Source: CAVQJU01 sp963729215 | Lineage (GTDB): Bacteria > Acidobacteriota > Vicinamibacteria > Vicinamibacterales > CAVVIG01 | NCBI GenBank assembly: GCA_963729215.1 | Contig: CAVSND010000019.1 | Coordinates: 124,001-188,000 of the forward strand | Length of the DNA: 64,000 nt | Reading direction: 5' to 3' | Shown here: positions 8,727 through 18,503 of the stretch, piece by piece | How positions within the stretch are numbered: the stretch's first letter is position 1 | Layout of the letters: each line of letters starts with the position of its first letter | Position numbers and translations under genes: made by a program | Notes under the pieces: generated by a model | The model's database searches: none | What the model was told of the DNA's origin: nothing | The model's input: only the letters and a program-made list of their open reading frames with translations

Positions 8727-9452
8727 AACGTCGCGCCGCGATCTCAGCGGGCCTGGCGTTCGCCGTCTTCGCTGCGGCGTCGATCATGGCGGCGCCCGAG
8801 GCCACGGGTTCGATCAAGGGCCGCATCCGCCTGAGCGGGCCGGATCCAGGCAACCGGGTGATCCGCATGGGCATGGATCCCATGTGCGCGAAGATGTGGG
8901 CCGGGAAGAAGCCCGGACCCGTTGACGAAGTGGTCGTGACCAGCACCGATGGCGGCCTGATGAACGCGTTCGTCAAGCTGGAGGGATCGTTCCCCGGGAC
9001 GCCGGTTCCGAGCCAGCCGGTTCTGCTCGACCAGTCCGGCTGTTTTTACAAACCGCGTGTGGTGGGCGCGCGTGTGGGCCAGGTTCTGCGGGTGAAGAAC
9101 AGCGACAACCTGCTCCACAACGTCCACAGCAGCTCGAGCAAGCGCAACAGCTTCAACGCCGGTCAGCCCCAGGCCGGTAGTCTCGGCCGATTTCAAGCTT
9201 TCGGACGAGGAGATGCTGAAGATCGGCTGCGACGTACACCGCTGGATGACCGCATGGGTAGGCATCGTCGATCATCCGTACTTCGCTGTCAGCGACGCCA
9301 ACGGGTCGTTCACCATTGCCAACGTGCCCGCCGGCAAGCGCACCATCAGCGTGTGGCACGAGAAGTTCGGCACGCTCACGAAGTCGGTGGACGTCAAAGC
9401 CGGCGTTCCCATCACCGTGGATTTCGAGTATCCGCCGGCGAAGAAGTCCTGA
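8723..9452 (+). CDS. Cupredoxin-like protein, frameshifted
   Basis: Exported protein of about 242 residues beginning at GTG 8723, which overlaps the previous stop. The signal peptide (LAFAVFAAASIMAAPEA) is followed by a beta domain with GSIKGRIRLSGPDP and a cupredoxin-like region: NLLHNVHSSSSKRNSFNAGQ, then IGCDVHRWMTAWVGIVDHPY, FTIANVPAGKRTISVWHEK and DVKAGVPITVDFEYP. The His, Cys and His residues in these blocks are plausible copper ligands. The frame moves by one extra base around 9160-9178 (GCCGGTAGTCTC). Proteins of this kind are often encoded near multihaem cytochromes and copper enzymes. The substrate is unknown. Confidence 0.75.
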
Positions 9453-9453
9453 G

Positions 9454-9738
9454 ATGGCAGTGTTTGCGCGCGAAAAACGCTGTCAGCAGTGCGGCCAGAC
9501 CTTCGACTGCGGCGGGCTGCTCGGCTGCTGGTGCTGGCGCGTCAAGCTGGACGCGCCGGCGCGGGCGGCGCTCCGCGAGCAGTACACGGACTGCCTCTGC
9601 CCGGCCTGTCTTGCCCGGGCTGAAGGTCAACCGGCCGTCACTGATCAAATCACTAACCACAAGGTGAGCGGTTTGCCGCTAAAACCGGTAAGTGACACAG
9701 CCGAAGAAGTCACTCCCTGGTCACTCTCCTGTCACTGA
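9454..9738 (+). CDS. Cysteine-rich CWC family protein
   Basis: A 94-residue protein starting at ATG 9454, right after the previous stop. The first half has the CWC pattern: RCQQCGQTFDCGGLLGCWCW, then DCLCPACLARAE, giving nine Cys that could bind zinc. There is no signal peptide, so it is probably cytoplasmic. The last 35 residues are unlike the family and overlap repeats of the GTCACTG type, so the true stop may have been lost by an indel. The function of this family is unknown. Confidence 0.7.
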   Translation: MAVFAREKRCQQCGQTFDCGGLLGCWCWRVKLDAPARAALREQYTDCLCPACLARAEGQPAVTDQITNHKVSGLPLKPVSDTAEEVTPWSLSCH

Positions 9739-9753
9739 CGCGTTGTTGACCGT
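9731..9753 (+). promoter_or_regulatory. Candidate operator B, 11-bp-phased repeats
   Basis: GTCACTGACGCGTTGTTGACCGT matches operator A in most of its 23 positions and keeps the 11-base spacing of the GAC cores. It lies 54 bases before the PadR-like start at 9807 and overlaps the end of the CWC gene. A weaker pair (GTCACTGATC, TCACTAACC) lies at 9637-9658. Confidence 0.5.
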
Positions 9754-9806
9754 CCATCTGGTTCTGCGTCGTCAGTCCCATGCTACGGTGCTCGACGGGA
9801 GGCACC

Positions 9807-10133
9807 ATGGGATCGAGCCCGCAGTTCTCGTCACGGATTCCGCAGCTGGCGGACACCGAGCGGTTGATTCTGACGTTCCTGCAGGACGGGGAACAGTTCC
9901 CGCTGCGTCTGGCGGATCGTTCGGGCGGGTCGCTTAAGCGCGGCACGGTCTACGTCACCTTGCAACGCATGCAGAGCAAGGGCTATGTCGAATCGCACCT
10001 CGAGCCCACGATCCAGGGCGCGATGGGGCGCCCGCGCCGTTGGTACCGGCCGTCGGCGTACGGACGGCAGGTGTTCGCCGCATGGCAGCTCGCCGAGCGC
10101 GCCCTCGACGGAGCGATGTCGGAAATGATATAA
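9807..10133 (+). CDS. PadR-like transcriptional regulator
   Basis: A 108-residue winged-helix protein. GGGAGG at 9797-9802 sets ATG 9807. Landmarks are ADTERLILTFLQDGEQFPL, LKRGTVYVTLQRMQSKGYVE and GRPRRWYRPSAYGRQVFAAW, the recognition helix and beta wing of PadR regulators; the usual C-terminal dimerisation helices are short. It sits directly before the cobalamin riboswitch and TonB receptor and has a candidate operator in its own promoter. The ligand is unknown. Confidence 0.8.
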   Translation: MGSSPQFSSRIPQLADTERLILTFLQDGEQFPLRLADRSGGSLKRGTVYVTLQRMQSKGYVESHLEPTIQGAMGRPRRWYRPSAYGRQVFAAWQLAERALDGAMSEMI

Positions 10134-10139
10134 ACGCTA

Positions 10140-10315
10140 ATCCCTGTCTGGGTGCCCACGAGGGGCGTAACAGGGAAGTCCGGTGCGAATCCGGCGCGGT
10201 CCCGCCACTGTGAGTGAGGACGCTGCTTCGAACAACCACTCGGCCAAATGCCGGGGAAGGTGAAGCAGCCGCAGACCACGGTCTGCACCTCCGAGCCAGG
10301 AGACCTACCCAGACA
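10140..10315 (+). ncRNA. Cobalamin (AdoCbl) riboswitch
   Basis: The leader of the TonB receptor shows the B12 riboswitch signature: GGTGCCC near 10151, GGGAAGTCCGGTGCGAATCC with GCGGTCCCGCCACTGTGA (10172-10214), CCGGGGAAGG (10252-10261) and the B12 box AGCCAGGAGACCT at 10294-10306. The spacing and order fit the family. Ligand binding normally blocks expression, so the receptor should be made when cobalamin is scarce. The element ends about 35 bases before the ATG at 10351, which suggests control of translation initiation, but a terminator fold was not worked out. Confidence 0.93.
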
Positions 10316-10350
10316 TCAACGCGTTCGACTTTCTGCGGAGATCAGAAAGC

Positions 10351-12882
10351 ATGCACTCCACCTGTACTCGCACGCTCGTTTCTCACTCGGACTACGAATT
10401 CGCCCACCTGGAATCCGCGCGCACCCGCCCGTCTGCCAATCGCCGAGCAAGACGGAAGGGTCTGACGATCGGTTCTGTCCGATGTGTTTGCCTGGCGCTG
10501 GCCCTGCTGCTGCTCGGGGCCCGGCCTTCCTCGGCGCAGAACGGCGGTTCCATCGCCGGAACGGTGGTCGATCCACTCGGCGCTCCGGTGAGCGGCGCGT
10601 CGGTGACGCTTCTGCTCGCCGAGAAGCCGACCAAGCAGGTCACGTCGAATGTCAGCGGTGATTTTGTATTCGACGCATTGAGCGCTGGACGCTACCGGAT
10701 CGAGGTCGCCTCGCCGGGATTCCAGACTCGCACGACGGATCTGCTATACGTGGCGGGCACCGGCCGCGTGCAGGTCGATGTCATCCTGGCGATTGGCCCG
10801 CTGCAGCAGGACGTCGTCGTCACGGCGGAAGCGACGGCGGTCCCGATGTCGCAGATCGGGGCGCAGGTCACGGTGCTCGACGCCGCGACGCTCGACACGC
10901 TTGGCAAACCTGACGTGCTCGAGGGGTTGCGTCTCGTGCCCGGCTCACAGGTGGCCCAGGCCGGCGGGCGCGGCGCGGTGACGTCATTTTTTGTGCGCGG
11001 CGGCGCGTCCAACTTCAACAAGGTGCTAATCGACGGCGTTGCGGCCAACGACCTCGGCGGCGGCTTCGACTTCTCGTCCGTTGCGGTCACCGGCGTCGAC
11101 TCCGTCGAGGTGCTGCGCGAATCGAACAGCGTCAAATACGGGCTGGATGCGCTGACGGGCGTCGTCAGCATCGCGACCAAGCGTGGGCGTACGACGACGC
11201 CGGAGTTCACCTACGCGATCGACGGCGGCAACCTCGGGACCCTGAAGAACGACCTGTCGATCGGCGGTGCGTCCGGGCGCTATGACTACTTCGCGGACTA
11301 CAGCTACTTCACGACCAACAACGACGTGCCGAACAACGAGTACAACATCGGCACGTTCGCCGGACGGTTCAGCGCCGCGGTCGGCCACGGGACGGATCTG
11401 AGCGGCACGATTCGCCGCGCGGACACGAAGTACGGCAGCCCCAACGCCATCCTGTTCTATGGAATCCCGGACGACTCGGTGCAGAAGGGCGACTTCACCT
11501 ATGCCTCGGTGGCTGCGCAGTCGCAGATCAGCGATCGCTGGCAGAGCCTGATTCGTTTCGGGTCGATGGTGCAGAACTCGCACGGCACCAACCCGTCGCC
11601 GACGGGGACGCCGTTCGATCCCGGCTTCGGCACAAACTACCTCGGCAACAACATGACCATCACCGGCGCCAACGGATACTCCGTGACCGGCCAGGCAATC
11701 CTCGACTTCGGCGGCAGCTATCCAAAGCTCTTCGATGGCCATACCACGCGCAATGCACTGTCCGGACAGCTCAGCTACCGCGCCGGGTCGATCCTGACGG
11801 TATCTGGTGGCGGCCGGTTCGAAGACGAGCAGGGCTTCACGCAGTCGGGCGGCGCCGCGAGCCCGAAGGACGAAAGCACGCGCAACAACGGCGGCCTGTT
11901 CGGCGAGGCGCGCATCACCGCGGGACGGTTGTTCGCCAGCGGCGGCGTGGGCTACGAGCACAACGCCGTGTTCAAGAACGCCGTGACACCCCGCGTGTCG
12001 GTCGCGTACTACGCCAGGAACACCACGACGGCGTCACCCAACGACACGAAGCTGACGTTCAACTTCGGCAAGGGGATCAAGGCGCCGACGATCTTCCAGG
12101 AACTCAACTCGGTGTTCGAGCTCGTGCCGCCGGCGCAGGCCACGACGCTCGGCGTCGCACCCGTCGGGCCGGAGCGGGCCCAGACACTCGACGTGGGCGT
12201 CGAGCAGGGTGTCATGCGCGGGCAGATGCGCGTGCGGGTCACGTATTTCCACAACACGTTCGACGACCTGCTCGAATTTCTGAGTCAGCAGCAGCTGATC
12301 TTGATTGGCGTTCCGCCGGCGGCAGCCAGTGCCACCCCGTTTGGCGCCTATGCCAATTCCCAGTCGACGACGGGAGACGGCGTCGAGTTCTCGGTCGACG
12401 CGCTCGTCGCGAAAGCGTGGCGTCTGGCGTTCTCGTACACCTACCTCGACGCCGAGGTGACGAAGGCGTTGAGCGCGTCGGCGACGACGAACCCGCAGTT
12501 CCCGGGTATCCCGATCGGCGCGTTCTCGCCGCTCGTCGGCAACCGTCCGTTCCGGCGGCCAGCGAACACCGGCAACATGCTGGTGTCGTATACGAAGGGC
12601 TCCGCGCAGATGGCAGTCGCGGGCTACTTCTCGGGCAAGGCCGACGACAGCACGTTCCTGAGCGACGGGTCTTTCGGCGACAGCCTGCTCCTGCCGAACC
12701 AGGATCTGGACAAGGGCTACGCGAAGATCGACGTCAGCGGTTCGTATCGCGTGCACCCGCGGCTGAAGTGGTACCTGACGATCGAGAACCTGTTGAACCA
12801 GGACTATGAGGGGGCGTCGGGCTTTCCGGCGCTGCCGTTCAACGTGCGCACCGGGGTGACCATCACGGTCGGCGGCCGCTAG
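10351..12882 (+). CDS. TonB-dependent receptor, probable corrinoid transporter
   Basis: An 843-residue outer-membrane receptor read in one frame. It has a long N-terminus with a late signal peptide (VCLALALLLLGARPSSAQ), a carboxypeptidase-regulatory-like domain (GSIAGTVVDPLGAPVSGASV, about 65-145), a plug (VTVLDAATLDTLGKPDVLEG, FFVRGGASNFNKVLIDGV, SVKYGLDALTGVVSIATKRG) and a beta-barrel ending FNVRTGVTITVGGR. The upstream cobalamin riboswitch makes uptake of cobalamin or another corrinoid the likely job, like BtuB, although the N-terminal extra domain is of the Oar type. ATG 10351 is followed by about 40 residues before the signal core, so a later start is possible. The 3' end overlaps the convergent lipoprotein gene by 20 bases. 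Confidence 0.88.
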   Translation: MHSTCTRTLVSHSDYEFAHLESARTRPSANRRARRKGLTIGSVRCVCLALALLLLGARPSSAQNGGSIAGTVVDPLGAPVSGASVTLLLAEKPTKQVTSNVSGDFVFDALSAGRYRIEVASPGFQTRTTDLLYVAGTGRVQVDVILAIGPLQQDVVVTAEATAVPMSQIGAQVTVLDAATLDTLGKPDVLEGLRLVPGSQVAQAGGRGAVTSFFVRGGASNFNKVLIDGVAANDLGGGFDFSSVAVTGVDSVEVLRESNSVKYGLDALTGVVSIATKRGRTTTPEFTYAIDGGNLGTLKNDLSIGGASGRYDYFADYSYFTTNNDVPNNEYNIGTFAGRFSAAVGHGTDLSGTIRRADTKYGSPNAILFYGIPDDSVQKGDFTYASVAAQSQISDRWQSLIRFGSMVQNSHGTNPSPTGTPFDPGFGTNYLGNNMTITGANGYSVTGQAILDFGGSYPKLFDGHTTRNALSGQLSYRAGSILTVSGGGRFEDEQGFTQSGGAASPKDESTRNNGGLFGEARITAGRLFASGGVGYEHNAVFKNAVTPRVSVAYYARNTTTASPNDTKLTFNFGKGIKAPTIFQELNSVFELVPPAQATTLGVAPVGPERAQTLDVGVEQGVMRGQMRVRVTYFHNTFDDLLEFLSQQQLILIGVPPAAASATPFGAYANSQSTTGDGVEFSVDALVAKAWRLAFSYTYLDAEVTKALSASATTNPQFPGIPIGAFSPLVGNRPFRRPANTGNMLVSYTKGSAQMAVAGYFSGKADDSTFLSDGSFGDSLLLPNQDLDKGYAKIDVSGSYRVHPRLKWYLTIENLLNQDYEGASGFPALPFNVRTGVTITVGGR

Positions 12883-13564
12883 GCGCGGCGTTCTTCGCGG
12901 GTCCGGTCGGAAACGCGGGCGTCGGGACCTCGCGCAGGCGTTTGTCGAGGGCGCGGTAAAATGCCGCGTCCTCTTTCGGATACCAGTAGCTGGCGTGGCA
13001 TTGTTCACAGGCGACGTCGAGGTTTTCGGCGGCGTCCCACAGCTCGGGCACGTTCTTTTTCTTGACGATCTCGAGCACCTCGAGCCCGACGTTGCGGAGA
13101 GCTTCGATTCTCGCGTTCCACTCCACGGGATCCTTCTGGACTTTCGCGAGGATCTGCGCCGGGGACAGCTCGCTGGCGTCGGGGCCGACGCTGTTGTTCT
13201 CGTCGCCGGGCGGCGTGAACGGCCGCGGGACCTTGAGCAGGTAGACGCCCTCGGCGATGGTGACCGCGCCGACCCGCAGCTTTTCCCAGTCTGCGTCCGT
13301 CTTTGGTCCCTTCTCGATCACGTGCCCTTTCGGATCGATGACCGTGCTGACCGAATCGAAGATATAGTCAGACGCCGGATCGATCATGTACTGCATCAGC
13401 TCCTTGACCGACACAACCGGCTTGAGGTCGCCCCACAAAGCGGCCGGCTGGGGCGCGGCGGCTGCCGGCGCCGGCTTCGGCGATGAACACGCCGGCGACA
13501 GGACGCTGACGCCGGCGAGCACGGCGAGCGTGACAACAGATTTGAAAATGGGACCGCGCAGCAT
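12863..13564 (-). CDS. Cytochrome c'-like haem lipoprotein, copy 2
   Basis: A 233-residue lipoprotein starting at ATG 13564 with GGAGG six bases upstream; the longer in-frame start at 13777 has no support. The signal ends at VLSPAC, followed by a Pro/Ala linker, VVSVKELMQYMIDPASDYIF, the TDADWEKLRVGAVTIAEGVY helix, ENNSVGPDASELSPAQI and the C-terminal haem motif CEQCHASYWYP. It is closely related to the copy at 13731, which is transcribed divergently from it. Each could be an electron carrier or gas-binding protein. The gene runs into the 3' end of the corrinoid receptor gene. Confidence 0.75.
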   Translation of the reverse strand: MLRGPIFKSVVTLAVLAGVSVLSPACSSPKPAPAAAAPQPAALWGDLKPVVSVKELMQYMIDPASDYIFDSVSTVIDPKGHVIEKGPKTDADWEKLRVGAVTIAEGVYLLKVPRPFTPPGDENNSVGPDASELSPAQILAKVQKDPVEWNARIEALRNVGLEVLEIVKKKNVPELWDAAENLDVACEQCHASYWYPKEDAAFYRALDKRLREVPTPAFPTGPAKNAAPSGRRP

Positions 13565-13619
13565 TCTGCCTCCGGCGAGACCAAGCCGACGCTTTGCACT
13601 TTGAGCTCGCGAGAGCGAT

Positions 13620-13680
13620 CCTATCAGATGCCTCTCGCCGGAGCCGAGGCGCTTGCTGTCGGCGCCGATGTTCTGATAGG
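13620..13680. promoter_or_regulatory. Inverted repeat between divergent paralogs
   Basis: CCTATCAGA (13620-13628) and TCTGATAGG (13672-13680) form a perfect 9-bp inverted repeat around 43 bases. It sits almost centrally between the divergent start codons at 13564 and 13731 (about 55 and 50 bases away), so the arms may mark the two -10 regions or a shared operator. Confidence 0.5.
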
Positions 13681-13730
13681 AAGTTGTGATGCGTCGACGA
13701 GCGACATTCCCTGGAGCCCCTGGAGGCATC

Positions 13731-14405
13731 GTGTTCAACCTGATTGGTAAACGTGCGGCGCGGGGCGCGGGGCTCATCGGCCTCTGCCTGCTGCTGTCCG
13801 CCTGCTCGTCTTCGAAGCCCGCGCCTGCACCACCGGCGCGCCGGCGCCCGTGCTGTGGGGCGACATGAAGCCGGTCGTCTCCGTCAAGGAGCTCATGCAG
13901 TACATGCTCGATCCCGCGTCGGACTTCATCTTCGACGCCGTGAAGATCGAAACGACCAGAAAAGGCACGGTCGAGATAGTGCCGAAGACAGACGCGGACT
14001 GGGAGAAGATCCGCGTCGGCGCCGTGACCATCGCCGAGGGCGCCTATCTCCTCAAAGTCCCCCGGCCTTTTGCGCCTCCCGGAGACGAGAACAACAGCAC
14101 GGGGCCTGATGCGTCCGAATTGTCGCCGACGCAGATCAAGGCGAAGCTCGACGCCGACCCGGTGTTGTGGAACGCCAAGATCGAGGCGCTGCGGAACGTC
14201 GGCCTCGAGGTGCTCGAAATCGTGAAAACGAAGAAAGACCGCCGAGCTCTGGGACGCAAGCTACAACCTCGACCAGGCCTGCGAGTCGTGTCATCTGCAG
14301 TACTGGTATCCCGGCGACCCCGCGCTGCTCGAAAAAGTCGATCGCCAGCTCGAGGAGCTCTATGGGAAACCACAGCCTGCCGGCTCCCGTCCGCGGAAGC
14401 CGTAG
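13731..14405 (+). CDS. Cytochrome c'-like haem lipoprotein, copy 3, frameshifted
   Basis: Paralog of the 12863 gene, transcribed divergently from it. GGAGG at 13722-13726 precedes GTG 13731; the signal peptide ends LLLSAC followed by SSSKPAPAPP. Two frame changes are needed: near 13820-13845 (two extra bases or one missing) into VLWGDMKPVVSVKELMQYML, and near 14238 (GACCGCC, one extra base) into AELWDASYNLDQACESCHLQ-YWYPGDP, ending at TAG 14405. The restored product has about 224 residues with haem motif CESCH. Whether it is a true pseudogene or two sequencing insertions cannot be decided here; the protein sequence is otherwise intact and very like copy 2. Confidence 0.7.
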
Positions 14406-14505
14406 CCAGGCGCGCCTCTGGCAGACCTTTTGATCTGCTCGCACTTCGACCGGCCCCATCAGCCCCGGAGACGGGTCTGCCAGGCCAATTACGCTGTTAA
14501 GTAAT

Positions 14506-14546
14506 GTCACTGACCCGTCACTGACCGACAAGTGACCCCGTTGACC
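14506..14546 (+). promoter_or_regulatory. Candidate operator C, four GACC cores
   Basis: The most regular site: GTCACTGACCC-GTCACTGACCG, then AAGTGACC and GTTGACC. GACC cores begin at offsets 6, 17, 28 and 37, so the first three are spaced exactly 11 bases. It lies about 50 bases before the probable start of the TonB receptor at 14596. Confidence 0.55.
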
Positions 14547-14595
14547 GCCGTCCTTGCGCCAGCTTTGATGATAGGTTCTACGCCGGAGGCGAGTC

Positions 14596-17500
14596 CTGGT
14601 CACGCACCTTCGGTCGGTTCTTTTTACCTTCCTTACTTTTGTCATCGTCGCGACCTCGATCAGAACCGTTGACGCCCAGGTCGGAGGAAGTCTTTCGGGT
14701 ACGGTCAGGGACCCCAGCGGCGGCGTCATGCCCGGTGTCAGCGTGACCGCGACCAATATTGTGCTGGGCACTATGTTCCCGACCGTCACCGACGGGCAGG
14801 GGCTGTACTCGTTTCCCAAGCTGGCGGTCGGCCGCTACGACATCGCGTTCCAGATTGACGGTTTCAAGCCGCAGAAGCGGGCCGGCGTCGCCGTTGACGC
14901 CGACAGCGCCGTGCAAATCAACGTCACGCTCGAGCTCGGAGAACAGAGCGAGGAAGTCACCGTCGCCGTCAACGCGATTCGCGTCGACACAGTGTCCACC
15001 CAGCTCGGCGAGGTCGTGCCCTCGACGACGATGACGACGCTGTCGCTGAACGGCCGGAGCTACACGGATCTGCTGGCGATTCAGCCCGGCGTCATTCCGA
15101 TCACGACGATTCAGGCCAACAGCGTGATCATGGCGGGCGTCACGGGGCCGGTGGCCCCCTCCGGCGGGCTCAACCCTGGCATCGTCTCGGTGAGCGGCCA
15201 GCGCGAAACCGCGAACGGCTTCTACGTGAACGGCGGCGACGTGCAGGAGCGGATGAACGGGGGCACAGGCGTCGTGCCGAATCTCGACTCGATCGAAGAG
15301 TTCCGCCTGCTGACAAACAACTTCGATCCCGAGTACGGCAACTACAACGGCGGCATCGTCAACGTCGTGACCAAATCGGGCAGCGACAAGTTCCACGGCA
15401 ACCTGTTCGAGTTCTTCCGTAATACCAACCTCGACGCCCGCAACTATTTCTCGCCGGAGCGGGCCGAATTCTCACAGAACCAGCCCGGCGGCACGGTCGG
15501 AGGTCCGATCAAGAAGGGCAAGATCTTCTTTTTCGGCGACTATCAGGCCACGAGGACGACGCAGGGCATCGAGACCGGCAATATCCCGGTGCCGTCGCTG
15601 GCGGAACGGGCGGGTAACCTCTCCGGCATTGCCGACCAGCTGACGGGTAACGTGAACGGTTCGTACTGGGCCGGCGTTCTCGCGCAGCGACTCGGTTACC
15701 CGGTGTCCGCCGGGAGAACCGTACTATCTGCCCGGCTGCACGTCCGCTCAACAATGCGTCTTTCCCAACGCGGTCATCCCGGGCTCCGCATTTTCGGCGC
15801 CGGCGCGCCAGTTGCTGCAGTACATGCCCGCGCCGAACGCCGGCCCCAGTACGCTGTCCACGGGAGCGTTCCCGCAAACCGTCCGTGACGACAAGGGTTC
15901 GTTTCGCGTCGATGGCAATACGCGGTTCGGGTTGATGACCGGCTATTACTTCATCGACGACTACCGCCTCCAGCAATCCTATCCGGGTCAGCAGGGCGGC
16001 GCGAACGTTCCGGGCTTCGACGCGTTGACGCTGGGACGGGCGCAGCTGTGGTCGTTCGAGGACGCGAAGACGTTGGGTCAGAACACGGTCAACGACTTTC
16101 ACGTCAGCCTGACCCACAACCACAACGACGTGGGTCGGCCGAACGGCGGCCTCGGCGTCACGCTGGCGTCGCAGGGCTTCGTCACAGGTGCAGGCACGCC
16201 GGGCATCGTCGTGCTGGCGCCGCAGTTCGAAGGCGTCGAGAACCTGGTGTTCAACACCTTCACGATGGGCGTCACGATCACCGGCGTCAATCAGACCGGC
16301 GACACGTTGCATGTGGCAGACAGCGTATCGAAGGTATGGGGCTCGCACACGTTGAAATATGGCGGTCAGTATCAGTTCCAGCAGGTCCGCCTGGAGCCGA
16401 ACGCGACCTTCAACGGCACCTTCACGTTTGCCGGCACCGAGACCGGGTCCGACTTTGCCGACTTTCTGCTCGGCGTGCCGAGCAACTACATCCAGTCCTC
16501 CGGCGGGATCTTCTACCTGCGCAATCAGTATGGCGGCGTGTTCGCGCAGGACAGCTGGCGCGCGCGCTCGAACGTGACCGTCAACTACGGCCTGCGCTGG
16601 GACATCATGGCCCCGTGGTACGAGCGCGACAATCAGATCCAGACCATCGTCGCCAACCAGCAATCAGCGGTCTATCCCGGGGCGCCGCTCGGCCTCGTCT
16701 TTCCCGGCGACACGGGCATCTCGCGTGGCCTGTCGCCGACGCGGTTCGGCAATTTGTCGCCCCGTCTCGGCATCGCCTATTCGCCGAATGAGAAGACGAG
16801 TCTCCGCGCCAGCTACGGGTTGTTCTACTCAGCCTTCCAGGGCCTGTCCGCGGGCATCATGTACGGCGTTCCGCCGTACGGCTACAACTATCTCAGCCCG
16901 GCTCCGCCGCTGTTCCAGACGCCGTTCATCACCGCGGCGGACGGCAGCAACAACGGCCAGCGATTTCCACAGCAGTTTCCGCCGCTGAACGCATCGCCGA
17001 GCAACCCGGTCACCAACATCGACTGGTCGCAGTTTCTGCCCGTGAACGCCGATCCGTTCTTCGGTTCGACGAACAAGACGCCGTACTCCGCCAACTTCAT
17101 GTTCTCGATTCAGCGCGAGCTGGCGCCGAACATGGTCGTCACCGCCAGCTACGTCGGTACGCGCGGCCACAACATGCTGGTGCTGCAGCAGGCGAACCCG
17201 GGCGATCCCGGGCTTTGTCTGAGCGTGAGCCAGCCAAGCCAGGTGGCGCCGGGCAGCGCGACCTGCGGACCGTTCGGCGAGAACGGCGTCTACACCCGCG
17301 CCGACGGTACCGTCATCAATTCGACGCGCACGCCGCTGGGACCCAACTACGGTTCGGTCACGAAGCAGACGTCGATCGGGTATTCGCGCTACAACGCGGT
17401 CGAGACGAATCTACGCTACACGAAAGGCCCGGCCACGATCATGGCCGGCTACACGTTCAGCAAATCGGTTGACGTGTCATCGAATCTCGGCGAGCAGGTG

Positions 17501-18100
17501 GATCCCTTCAACGTCGCGGCGTCCGAGGCGCCCTCGGCGTTCGACCTGCGTCACAACTTCGTGATCAGCTACAACTACGAATTGCCGTTCGCGCGCTGGT
17601 TCGATACGCAGAGCCAGCTGGCGACCGGATGGTCTATCTCCGGAACGACGCGTTTCAGCAGCGGATTTCCGGTCACGCTCTACGATCCGACCGACACCTC
17701 GCTCCTCGGCACCTTCGGCAACGGGGTCAACAACAACCTGGTCGACACGCCGAATTACACTCCCGGCTGCGATTTGAAGATCAATCACGATCCGGCAAAG
17801 GGTCCGGGGTTCAACACCGACTGCTTCAGCCTGGCCGAACTCGGACAGCGCGGCAACGCACCACGGCGGTTCTTCTATGGGCCGGGCATCGAGAATTTCG
17901 ATCTCGCGCTCATCAAGCGGATCACCTTTGACACCAGCCGCAGTCTAGAGATGCGTGTCGAAACGTTCAATCTGCTCAACCATCCGCAGTTCTACGGGCC
18001 CGGGGCGGTAGACGGCAACATCGTGAGCCCGACGTTCGGACAGATCATCACCGCAGCGGCGCCGCGCTTCATTCAGCTGGCGGCCAAGTTCACGTTCTGA
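14596..18100 (+). CDS. Oar-like TonB-dependent receptor, frameshifted
   Basis: Outer-membrane receptor of about 1,168 residues with a signal peptide (FTFLTFVIVATSIRTVDAQ), a carboxypeptidase-regulatory-like domain (GGSLSGTVRDPSGGVMPGVS), a plug (VSTQLGEVVPSTTMTTLSLN, GFYVNGGDVQERMNGGTG, YNGGIVNVVTKSGSDKFHGN) and a barrel ending FIQLAAKFTF. The frame moves by one extra base near 15690-15715 (GCCGGGAGAACCG). No ATG or GTG starts this frame: it opens after a stop at 14572, and CTG 14596 is the only codon with a Shine-Dalgarno-like GGAGG (14585-14589) at proper distance; an indel after ATG 14568 is the alternative. Large receptors of this type import oligomers or serve surface functions; the substrate is unknown. 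Confidence 0.82.
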
Positions 18101-18503
18101 CGGCGAGCGATGGTTCGAGCCTTGTGGGCGTCTGCGCCGTTGTGTTTCTGTCGGCGCCGATGATCGGCAGAATGTTCGTCAGGTGTTTCGACGACATCGG
18201 CGTGGTGCGATGGAGGTTGAATTCCAGAACGTGCTGATTCCCGCGTGACGGGACCTGGCGGCCTGGCCACGACCGGCCACGTGCATTTTTCGGTCGAACT
18301 GACGCGCGGGTGGACCGACTGGTTCGAAGGCGTCTTCCTCGAAACGCGCCCATGATCGTCACCGCGCTGGCAGGCTGGCACGTGCGGCCGAAGTTCCGCA
18401 TTGGCGTGGCTCGGTCCCGTTTCACGTAGCCGGTCGAGATGGTCGCGCAGGCGACCCGGCCAGGCCGGCGCCCATCGGCCGCCGGCGGCCCCGTCCGCCT
18501 AAG
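18101..18503. other. Gene-poor stretch between receptor and haem lipoprotein
   Basis: No recognised gene is visible in these 400 bases. One frame ending at TGA about 18356 reads VHFSVELTRGWTDWFEGVFL after a glycine-rich lead, with no start codon or known family, and may be a remnant. The last 60 bases are Pro/Arg-rich in all frames and probably encode, through an indel, the missing N-terminus of the lipoprotein at 18504. Confidence 0.4.

Noticed and set aside
10351..10470. Long N-terminal extension of the corrinoid receptor as a signalling domain
   Set aside because: The 40 residues are basic and without a fold signature; a late start or leader translation is simpler than a regulatory domain.
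18230..18356. Small ORF tail ending WTDWFEGVFLETRP
   Set aside because: No start codon, ribosome site or family; kept only as a note in the gene-poor stretch.
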